7,074 bases of DNA from assembly GCA_003354055.1 (NCBI GenBank), contig PIVQ01000369.1, positions 1 to 7,074 of the forward strand, in the 5' to 3' direction. Each line of letters begins with the position of its first letter. Within the stretch, counting starts at the first letter, position 1. This DNA comes from Desulfobacteraceae bacterium (GTDB taxonomy: Bacteria > Desulfobacterota > Desulfobacteria > Desulfobacterales > Desulfobacteraceae). Shown in pieces: positions 1-4,692 of the stretch. The translations under genes were made by a program, and so were the position numbers. The notes below the pieces were generated by a model that saw only the letters and a list, made by a program, of their open reading frames with translations, made no database searches and was not told where the DNA came from.

Positions 1-1721
1 TGTGGTGCTGGAAATGATGGATCAAATAAGTTATGTGCTTCATCTACAATAATTAATGTTTTTCTTAATGGATCTCTTGGATTTTTCTTAAATAATTTTT
101 TACCAATATCATTTTTCTTCACCAAAGCATTTGAGAATTGTCTATAAGTCATTGGATTATACCAGTTACCTTTTGTCATTTTTCTAAACTCTTTTTTTTG
201 TTGTTTTCTACTACCTGTTAATGGTTTATTGGAGTTTAATACACCAGCATGACAAACTTGGTCAAATATATTTTTATAAACAACATTTCTTAATTTTCCT
301 TGTGTTACCCATAATACTTGATATTCTTGGTCAAAACCAGAAGCAATTGATACGGCCGCACAAGTATTATGTGTTACAGTAAAATCTCCCATTAAATATC
401 TATTATTTCTATTTATTGTAAAACCATAATAATTATCTATTGATTTTTCTATAACTTTAAAATCTGTTACTAATACATCTTTTTTTTGTTTTCTTTTTGA
501 AGCCATTTTTCTTTTAACTTTTACTGGTATTTCATCAACATCACCTGATATTGTTACATTATATGCTTCACCATATTTTTTAACTCCTTTATAAGTCCAA
601 GATGTTTTCTTTAATTTTTTATATGCTGCAAATCCTAAGCTTCTACATAAAAATACTATATCATCTGATATTCTTTCTATTTTTTGTGCTATTGAATAAC
701 CTCCATTTTTTTCTAAGTGACCATCTGAATCAATTAATCCTGCTAAAATTTGTAATCTAATTTCTCTGGAATTAATTTTATAAATATCTGGTATATGTTT
801 ATTATTTATTAAGTTTTGGTCTTTTAATTCTTTCATAAATGAATTAGTATTTCCTGTATGCTGATTACCTCCTTTTTTTAATGAGTTTATTCTATATTCA
901 AACCCACTATGATATTGTAAATATAAATCATATTTTTGTAATATTTCTTTTAAGTATTTTAATATAGTAGCATCCTGATTAGCAATACAAGTATCTCTTT
1001 TACTTCCGTCACCTATCCAAAAACCTATTATATAAGGGTCAAAATTTACTTTTTTTGTTTTAAAATCTGCACCTTTTCTATATAATTTTAATTCTCTTTT
1101 AGTTGATTTAGGTAATTTTAAATATTCTTCTACTGATATTTCTACTATTTTATCTTCTTCAGTTTTTATAGTTTCTTTTAAAAAATCTTCTCCTTCTTTT
1201 TTTGTTTTAAAATATTTAGATTTATATTTTATAGTTTCTTTATTTAAATATTGAGCACAATAGTTTTTTGTAGATTTTGTTCTTTTATCATTTACATATT
1301 TAACACCTCTATTTGTTGCTTTTAAACATAAAATATGCTCTGAATTAACAGTAAAACTTTCTCCCTTTATTGGTTTTATTTCATACATAATATCTTTTCC
1401 TCTTCCTAAACTTAAAACTTTTCTTGGCTTGGAATCATCACCCATTAAATTTTCTCCTACTTTAATATTCTGGACTTTTTTTATAGAACCATTTGCCATT
1501 AAAATAGGTGTATCTTTTTCGTGACATTTACCAGCACCTACAGTATGGTATAATAATAAACCTTTTTGTTTTTGTTTAGGGTTTAAGAACTTTTTAACAA
1601 ACTTTTGTGTTTTATGAAAAGCAATTTTATTTGAGCGTCCAGAACATTCATTCTTTATTGATTTGGATACCCATTTATATTGTTTGTATTCTTCTCCTAT
1701 AACTTGTTGTAATTTAGACAT
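1..1721 (-). CDS. D6/D11-type SF2 helicase, N-terminal part, interrupted by an intein (partial, runs off left edge)
   Basis: The minus frame is open from an ATG at 1719-1721 to position 1 with no stop, so the gene continues beyond the window. Removing the intein (366-1526) gives 65 + 121 visible host residues. They contain GLLLYHTVGAGK joined to TCAAVSIASG (motif I / Walker A, GxGKT), VLWVTQGKLRN (motif Ia region), MTYRQFSNAL, and LIIVDEAHNLFD (motif II DEAH, codons 33-44). The GLLLYHxxGxGKTC form, the YRQFSNAL segment and the LIIVDEAHNLF form are typical of the NCLDV helicases related to poxvirus D6 (small subunit of the early transcription factor) and D11 (NPH-I), which act in viral transcription. 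I infer that class; D6-type and D11-type cannot be separated without the C-terminal half. The host protein cannot bind ATP until the intein is spliced out. No early-type octamer lies upstream. Confidence 0.8.
   Translation of the reverse strand, partial: MSKLQQVIGEEYKQYKWVSKSIKNECSGRSNKIAFHKTQKFVKKFLNPKQKQKGLLLYHTVGAGKCHEKDTPILMANGSIKKVQNIKVGENLMGDDSKPRKVLSLGRGKDIMYEIKPIKGESFTVNSEHILCLKATNRGVKYVNDKRTKSTKNYCAQYLNKETIKYKSKYFKTKKEGEDFLKETIKTEEDKIVEISVEEYLKLPKSTKRELKLYRKGADFKTKKVNFDPYIIGFWIGDGSKRDTCIANQDATILKYLKEILQKYDLYLQYHSGFEYRINSLKKGGNQHTGNTNSFMKELKDQNLINNKHIPDIYKINSREIRLQILAGLIDSDGHLEKNGGYSIAQKIERISDDIVFLCRSLGFAAYKKLKKTSWTYKGVKKYGEAYNVTISGDVDEIPVKVKRKMASKRKQKKDVLVTDFKVIEKSIDNYYGFTINRNNRYLMGDFTVTHNTCAAVSIASGFDQEYQVLWVTQGKLRNVVYKNIFDQVCHAGVLNSNKPLTGSRKQQKKEFRKMTKGNWYNPMTYRQFSNALVKKNDIGKKLFKKNPRDPLRKTLIIVDEAHNLFDPSFPAP
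366..1526 (-). mobile_element. Intein with LAGLIDADG homing endonuclease, inserted in the helicase P-loop
   Basis: The insert is 387 codons in frame with the helicase. It starts with Cys1 (CHEKDTPILMANG, splicing block A), has block B SFTVNSEHILCL (N61 and H64), and ends YGFTINRNNRYLMGDF then VTHN (blocks F and G, His386-Asn387), followed by a Thr nucleophile in the host (+1). The endonuclease core is between: IIGFWIGDG (166-174, block C, D173), KHIPDIY (243-249, block D), LAGLIDSDG (261-269, block E, D268) and DIVFLCRSLGF (289-299, block H). All residues needed for splicing and for metal-dependent cutting appear present, so both activities are predicted to be intact. Removal restores GAGKTC exactly. 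Conserved P-loops are a known hot spot for inteins. The endonuclease presumably cuts intein-free alleles of the same helicase gene in co-infecting viruses; its target would span the GAGK/TC codons. Confidence 0.95.
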
Positions 1722-1722
1722 A

Positions 1723-1735
1723 ATACAAATTGTAT
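1723..1735. repeat. Short inverted repeat just upstream of the helicase start
   Basis: ATACAA and TTGTAT flank a single A, ending one base before the helicase ATG. Six-base-pair arms are short for such AT-rich DNA, so this may be chance. It could be a promoter or 5'UTR element. Confidence 0.3.
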
Positions 1736-1753
1736 ATGTTTAAATAATGTTTT

Positions 1754-1774
1754 AATTTTTAATTTTTAATTTTT
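1754..1774. repeat. Three tandem AATTTTT units in the helicase upstream region
   Basis: Three exact 7-bp units of AATTTTT sit about 33-53 nt before the helicase ATG; on the minus strand they read AAAAATT three times. This is the only periodic element between the 92-aa gene and the helicase and could be part of the helicase promoter. It could equally be slippage in AT-rich sequence. Confidence 0.4.
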
Positions 1775-1789
1775 GTAAGTTTTTGTTGA

Positions 1790-1808
1790 AATTTTTGTTA
1801 AAAAAATT
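1790..1808 (-). terminator. Possible 3'-end hairpin overlapping the stop of the 92-aa gene
   Basis: AATTTTT and AAAAATT form a perfect 7-bp stem with a 5-nt loop, overlapping the stop codon at 1807-1809. It is weak and simple in sequence, so it counts only as part of the pattern of hairpins after stop codons seen elsewhere in this window. Confidence 0.25.
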
Positions 1809-2085
1809 ATTCTATCATTGCTAAGTTTTCTTCAACTGAAGGCATAGGCTGAGGAGATTGAGATAGTTCTTTTGTTTCATTTTGCATTGCTTTCATGTTC
1901 GCATCTACCATATTTGCTATATAAATTTCTTCATCTACATCTGATTGTATTTCTAATGCTTTTTTTGATTTCATAAATAAAAAACAACCTCCAATAACTG
2001 CTAATACAGCTAATACTACTAATACTTTTTTATTTGTAATAATTTTCATCATTTTACTTAACATATTTTTAAACATTGCGAACAT
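1807..2085 (-). CDS. Small single-pass membrane protein, 92 aa, unknown function
   Basis: The protein begins with a short basic N-terminus (several Lys, residues 6-20), then one hydrophobic segment at about residues 20-38 (VLVVLAVLAVIGGCFLFM), then a polar, acidic tail of about 50 residues ending with SQSPQPMPSVEEN. By the positive-inside rule the N-terminus would be cytosolic and the acidic tail on the other side of the membrane, but this is inferred. Methionines at 1, 4, 8, 12 and 13 make the exact start uncertain; the first gives a 54-nt gap to the neighbour. The anchor resembles that of the thioredoxin at 4693-5115 in both protein and DNA. I do not recognise a family. Short anchored proteins of this kind are common among giant-virus virion membrane proteins, which is only a suggestion here. 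Confidence 0.7.
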   Translation of the reverse strand: MFAMFKNMLSKMMKIITNKKVLVVLAVLAVIGGCFLFMKSKKALEIQSDVDEEIYIANMVDANMKAMQNETKELSQSPQPMPSVEENLAMIE

Positions 2086-2100
2086 TATAATATTTTATTA

Positions 2101-2114
2101 TATAATTAATTATA
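2101..2114 (-). terminator. Candidate 3'-end hairpin of the 67-aa gene
   Basis: TATAATTAATTATA is a perfect 14-bp palindrome starting 25 nt after the stop of the minus-strand gene at 2140-2343. As RNA it would lose its central pairs to form a loop, so the stem is short. The 25-nt spacing equals that of the stronger hairpin after the GIY-YIG gene. Confidence 0.4.
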
Positions 2115-2139
2115 ATATTATTTTTTTCAAAATAAATCT

Positions 2140-2343
2140 TTACTTAATAATAATTATTTGTTTTAACACTAATTCATTAAATAACATTCCTAAAACTGAA
2201 TAAAATAATAATGAAACTGCTGATATTTTTGTAGCTGGTTCTAACATTATCATGAAAAGAAAAGAACATAATATAAATAAGTATTGTTCTATGATTTTCT
2301 TATAGACGTTATCTATTTTTAAATCTAATTCAAATAAAGCCAT
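2140..2343 (-). CDS. Small two-pass membrane protein, 67 aa, unknown function
   Basis: After a polar N-terminus (about residues 1-19, with DLKIDNVYKK) there are two hydrophobic segments: about 20-34 (QYLFILCSFLFMIML) and about 40-60 (ISAVSLLFYSVLGMLF and following), separated by a short EPATK turn. The protein ends with KQIIIIK. This predicts a small hairpin-like membrane protein with both ends on the same side. It lies between the ankyrin gene and the 92-aa membrane protein, all on the minus strand. No family is recognised. The ORF is short, but the clean two-helix layout and tight fit between neighbours favour a real gene. Confidence 0.6.
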   Translation of the reverse strand: MALFELDLKIDNVYKKIIEQYLFILCSFLFMIMLEPATKISAVSLLFYSVLGMLFNELVLKQIIIIK

Positions 2344-2352
2344 TATTATTAT

Positions 2353-2372
2353 ATATTATATAATTATAATAT
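2353..2372. repeat. AT-rich inverted repeat upstream of the 67-aa gene
   Basis: Eight-base arms (ATTATATA-type, 2353-2360 and 2365-2372) enclose a 4-nt loop about 9 nt before the ATG of the 67-aa gene and about 77 nt after the ankyrin stop. It may serve as the ankyrin mRNA 3'-end hairpin or belong to the promoter of the next gene. The rest of 2344-2449 is AT-rich with no other gene or motif that I can support. Confidence 0.35.
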
Positions 2373-2449
2373 TTTTATATTTTTATTTTTTACATTTATT
2401 AAAATGATATCTTTTCATCTACTTTCAATAGTTTTTATTTATCTAAAAT

Positions 2450-3316
2450 TTATAAAGATTCTTCAAAATCCAAATCATATTTCATATTTATTATATCTAC
2501 AATAATATATTTTTCTTTTAATGAAGGTTGTAACACATCATAAAGTTCTATAGTGTTTAAAATATCTGTTTTTCTCAAGTCTAAATATTTTATGACTTTT
2601 TCTTTATCACATACATCATCATAAAGTTCAATTATGTTTAAAATATTCTTTTTTAAATAAATGTATTTTTTATATTTTCTAATATAATTATTGATGTTAT
2701 TTGAATTTTTATTATCAGTATTGATATCAATGTTGAGTTCTTCAACAAAATACCTAACAATATTTAAATGATTATACTTACAAGCATAACGAATAGTCTC
2801 TGAAATGCGTGACTGATAGGTGTAGTGATAATTATTGCAAAGAATGTCAACCTTAGGCCGTTGAATAATATACTTAACGAGTTCTAAATTACTACTTTCA
2901 CAAAATATATTATAATTTACATTATGTTCGTTAACAAGATACTTAACAAGTTCTAAATTATTACTTCTACAAGCCATATTATAAGGGGAAGCTGACACAT
3001 TACGACTAGTATTGACATCAGCATTATGTTCATTAATAAGATACTTAACAAGTTCTAAACTACCAGACCAACATGCGTAATGAAGAACTGTCCAACCGTA
3101 ATTACTAATAACATTGGCATCAGCATTATGTTCATTAATAAGATACTTAACGAGTTTTAAATTACCAGAATGACAAGCATGAAACAGAGGTGTTATACCA
3201 TATGGCATAACACCAAAATTAGTAGGGGGAGGATTGACATCAGCATTACGTTCATTAATGAGAGACTTAACAAGTTCTAAATTACCAGATTTACAAGCTT
3301 CAGTAAAAGTAGTCAT
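2450..3316 (-). CDS. Ankyrin-repeat protein, 288 aa
   Basis: The N-terminal two thirds are ankyrin repeats at about residues 1-28, 41-68, 75-102, 110-135, a shortened unit at 136-157, and a diverged one at 173-199. Their cores read ACKSGNLELVKSLINERNADVN, with the repeated GNLELVKYLINEHNAD helix pair. The unit at 75-102 has the fullest form (GWTVLHYACWSGSLELVKYL). After this the chain is Lys/Asn/Ile-rich and carries a 27-residue internal duplication (ILNIIELYDDV at 225-235, ILNTIELYDVL at 252-262). Ankyrin repeats bind proteins; in giant viruses they occur in large paralogous families, often thought to act on host factors. No F-box or other fused domain is visible. An exact AAAATTGA lies 24 nt before the ATG, so early expression is likely. 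The partner and role are unknown. Confidence 0.9.
   Translation of the reverse strand: MTTFTEACKSGNLELVKSLINERNADVNPPPTNFGVMPYGITPLFHACHSGNLKLVKYLINEHNADANVISNYGWTVLHYACWSGSLELVKYLINEHNADVNTSRNVSASPYNMACRSNNLELVKYLVNEHNVNYNIFCESSNLELVKYIIQRPKVDILCNNYHYTYQSRISETIRYACKYNHLNIVRYFVEELNIDINTDNKNSNNINNYIRKYKKYIYLKKNILNIIELYDDVCDKEKVIKYLDLRKTDILNTIELYDVLQPSLKEKYIIVDIINMKYDLDFEESL
2536..2653 (-). repeat. Direct duplication in the 3' part of the ankyrin gene (81-bp offset)
   Basis: The stretch from 2536 recurs 81 bp later from 2617. Both begin CATCATAAAGTTC and share TTTAAAATAT a few bases on, within about 37 bp. The offset is exactly 27 codons and keeps the frame, giving the paired ILNxIELYD peptides. 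Confidence 0.7.
2866..3300 (-). repeat. Near-identical DNA repeats encoding the ankyrin units
   Basis: Stretches of about 45-55 bp recur with few changes, starting near 3014, 3116 and 3236; less complete copies are near 2866 and 2921. All contain forms of ATACTTAACAAGTTCTAAA. Offsets between the three best copies are 102 and 120 bp (34 and 40 codons). Conservation extends to synonymous positions, which points to recent duplication or gene conversion rather than only protein-level selection. Confidence 0.8.
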
Positions 3317-3340
3317 TATTTATTATTTTTATTTTCCAAA

Positions 3341-3348
3341 TCAATTTT
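3341..3348 (-). promoter_or_regulatory. Early-type promoter octamer AAAATTGA for the ankyrin gene
   Basis: TCAATTTT on the plus strand is an exact AAAATTGA on the minus strand, the known mimivirus early-promoter motif. There are 24 nt between it and the ankyrin ATG at 3316, close to the 23 nt seen before the plus-strand gene at 6220. Confidence 0.7.
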
Positions 3349-3357
3349 AAATTATTT

Positions 3358-3951
3358 TTAATCTGTGAAGAAAACCAACTTTTTTGGTTTTAATGTAATT
3401 CCATATTTATCTTTCATTATCCATACATTTGATACTATTATTTGTGATTTTACATACATTTTTTTGTATAGTATTGATTGAATATCTTCAATTTTTCTTA
3501 ATTGTGTATATTTTCCATCTTTATCGCATTTTAATATATTACAATAGAACTGTTGATTATTATCATAAATTAATTTTAAGTTTATGTATGGAGGATAGTT
3601 TGCTTGTTTATTTATTAGTTTATTTCCAAATCGTTCTATATCTTTTCTTGATGAGTTTAATGGTTGTTCTAATATATCTAACCAGGATTTATGTTCTAAA
3701 AAGTTATCTGTTACTAAATCATTAATATTTTCTATGAAATTATAAATTTCTGGTAATTGTTGTTTTGTAATTGAAACATTCAATGAATATTTTTCTTTAC
3801 CATTATTAACATACTTTGTAATTCCAAAAGGACAGTGTAATTTTGGTAAGTTTAAGTATATTCTATCATTTTCGCCATATAAGTTTACAATATTATATTG
3901 GTTATTTTTCTGCTCTATTTGGGTGAAGTTTATTGCACTGATAGGGTTCAT
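3358..3951 (-). CDS. Probable NCLDV single-stranded DNA-binding protein (OB-fold type), 197 aa
   Basis: The N-terminal half has YLNLPKLHCPFGITKY (33-47) followed by GKEKYSLNVSI (51-61) and a helix with NFIENINDLV. The C-terminus is VWIMKDKYGITLKPKKLVFF (176-195). The PFG(I/V)xxY ... YSL layout and the closing KxGITLKxxKL strand resemble a conserved family of NCLDV proteins predicted to be T7 gp2.5-like OB-fold ssDNA-binding proteins. That assignment is from remembered family features, not an alignment. Such a protein would coat single strands at replication forks, in line with the nearby RFC subunit. The gene lies 41 nt before the ankyrin gene, so the ankyrin early promoter sits just after its stop. 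TAAATTGA, one base off the early octamer, lies at 4001-4008 (minus strand), about 49 nt upstream of the start. Confidence 0.6.
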   Translation of the reverse strand: MNPISAINFTQIEQKNNQYNIVNLYGENDRIYLNLPKLHCPFGITKYVNNGKEKYSLNVSITKQQLPEIYNFIENINDLVTDNFLEHKSWLDILEQPLNSSRKDIERFGNKLINKQANYPPYINLKLIYDNNQQFYCNILKCDKDGKYTQLRKIEDIQSILYKKMYVKSQIIVSNVWIMKDKYGITLKPKKLVFFTD

Positions 3952-3980
3952 TATATATTATGATAATCATTATATATAAT
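3950..3980 (-). terminator. Strong hairpin after the GIY-YIG gene
   Basis: The arms are 15 nt each around a single central base (3965), with 14 of 15 positions complementary (mismatch at 3959/3971). The inner part reads TGAT-A-ATCA and the outer part is ATATATA-type sequence. On the minus strand it begins 25 nt after the GIY-YIG stop and reaches into the start codon of the ssDNA-binding candidate (3949-3951). It fits the hairpin-directed mRNA 3' ends known in mimivirus. Confidence 0.6.
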
Positions 3981-4005
3981 ATTAATTTATTAATACTAAA
4001 TCAAT

Positions 4006-4248
4006 TTATAATTTAATTGTTTTCTTACATTTAGGTATATGACGTGATATATTATTATTACCTATTAATCTACTACAATGAGGACATTCAATTTTTTTAT
4101 ATTTTTTACCCTTACTACCTTCACTAATATTCTTTTTACTTTTTTTACTTCGTTTTTTTCCAATTTGCCCTTGTGTTTTTTTTCTTATTGTTTCTTTACT
4201 TTGTTTTTTCCCATAATTTGGATGGTCTTTTCCTTTCTTATGTATCAT
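4006..4248 (-). CDS. 3' fragment of the split GIY-YIG endonuclease: NUMOD3 motifs and C-terminal zinc finger, 80 aa
   Basis: The fragment starts at an internal Met and is in a different frame from the upstream part. It is strongly basic, with NUMOD3-like DNA-binding stretches (HPNYGKKQSKETIRKK, then KKSKKNISEGSKGKKYKK) and ends in a zinc-knuckle-like CPHC...H...C (C55, C58, H70, C74). This finger is a common tail of virus and phage homing endonucleases. If translated alone it could bind DNA but has no nuclease domain. More likely it is the tail of the gene described at 4006-4661. Confidence 0.6.
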   Translation of the reverse strand: MIHKKGKDHPNYGKKQSKETIRKKTQGQIGKKRSKKSKKNISEGSKGKKYKKIECPHCSRLIGNNNISRHIPKCKKTIKL

Positions 4249-4661
4249 CCCAATGTGAGCAATTGAAATATTTTTTTATGTTCTTCACTAAATATTTTAC
4301 CTTTCTGTTTTTCACTCATTAATTTTTTAGTTTTTTCTGCATGAGTTCTACCAGAAAAAGTATCTCCTCCATCTAAACCATTTTCTAATTTTAAATTAGC
4401 CCATTTATCTGATTTTTCAACATTAAAAAAATTACTAACAAATAAACAAAAATCTTTACATTGTTGTTTTTCATTCTCGTTAAAATAATTAATAATAACT
4501 GATTTATAACCTTTACTATGTTTTTTTAAATGTGGCTTCCAATATAGACCACTTCCAGTATAATTATGAACTTTTTTTTCTGTTTTTAGTGTAGATTTAC
4601 CTATATATTTCAAATTACAATGATTACAAGTTTTAATATAAATATAAGTTGGTTTGAACAT
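4245..4661 (-). CDS. 5' fragment of the split GIY-YIG endonuclease: nuclease domain, 138 aa
   Basis: This part holds the whole GIY-YIG nuclease core: TYIYI (5-9) and YIGKS (19-23) are the two name motifs, preceded and split by TCNHC (a CxxC). YTGSGLYWKPHLKKH (34-48) and SDKWANLKLENGLDGG (84-99) match the seg/NUMOD3 subgroup of phage and giant-virus enzymes. One complete NUMOD3 motif (GRTHAEKTKKLMSEKQKGK) follows. The catalytic Arg and Glu cannot be placed with certainty by eye; the usual Glu position near CLFVSNFFNV may be changed. The last seven residues (FQLLTLG) come from the shifted frame. A truncated protein would keep the nuclease domain but lose most DNA-binding parts. Start and stop overlap the 3' fragment by 4 nt (an ATGA arrangement). 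Confidence 0.75.
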   Translation of the reverse strand: MFKPTYIYIKTCNHCNLKYIGKSTLKTEKKVHNYTGSGLYWKPHLKKHSKGYKSVIINYFNENEKQQCKDFCLFVSNFFNVEKSDKWANLKLENGLDGGDTFSGRTHAEKTKKLMSEKQKGKIFSEEHKKIFQLLTLG

Positions 4662-4675
4662 TCTTATATTTATAT
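4636..4675 (-). terminator. 13-bp perfect hairpin after the thioredoxin gene, with the GIY-YIG start codon in its loop
   Basis: ATATAAATATAAG (4636-4648) and CTTATATTTATAT (4663-4675) are perfect reverse complements around a 14-nt loop. On the minus strand the stem starts 17 nt after the thioredoxin stop. The loop holds the ATG (4659-4661) of the GIY-YIG gene, and the second arm encodes the TYIYI motif. It may act as the thioredoxin mRNA 3'-end signal, as a brake on endonuclease translation, or both. Confidence 0.65.
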
Positions 4676-4692
4676 AATATTTAAATTTTAAC

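Larger units (their letters stand above)
4006..4661 (-). pseudogene. Free-standing GIY-YIG homing endonuclease with NUMOD3 repeats and zinc finger, frameshifted
   Basis: Two minus-strand reading frames join into one endonuclease of about 218 aa if one A is added to the A7 run (T7 on the plus strand at 4271-4277). The repaired junction reads SEEHKKNISIAHIGMIHKKG, a good NUMOD3 continuation, while the frame as it stands turns into FQLLTLG and stops. The order would be: GIY-YIG nuclease (TYIYI then KYIGKS, residues 5-23; GSGLYWKPHLKKH, 36-48; WANLKLENGLDGG, 87-99), three to four NUMOD3 motifs, then a CPHC...H...C finger. The rest of the gene is undamaged, so the loss is recent, a sequencing error, or bridged by slippage on the A7 run. 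It sits in the gap between the thioredoxin and ssDNA-binding genes, as expected of a mobile homing gene. Confidence 0.8.

Noticed and set aside
366..1526. A stand-alone LAGLIDADG endonuclease gene rather than an intein
   Set aside because: The frame is continuous with helicase sequence on both sides, all splicing blocks are present at the exact ends, and there is no start or stop at the borders. A group I intron is excluded by the same reasoning.
2344..2449. A possible small gene or RNA in the gap after the ankyrin gene
   Set aside because: No ORF of useful length and no tRNA-like or conserved fold is seen; only AT-rich sequence and one short inverted repeat.
3429..3725. Plus-strand ORF of 98 codons
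   Set aside because: It lies antisense inside the ssDNA-binding candidate and is rich in Leu/Ile/Tyr as expected from complementing AT-rich coding DNA; it has no promoter or family features.
4088..4095. AAAATTGA on the minus strand inside the GIY-YIG 3' fragment
   Set aside because: It is within coding sequence for IECPHC with the next downstream start far away; likely chance in AT-rich DNA.
4078..4266. Plus-strand ORF of 62 codons, Phe/Thr-rich
   Set aside because: It is antisense to the Lys-rich NUMOD3 region; poly-Lys codons read backwards give Phe.
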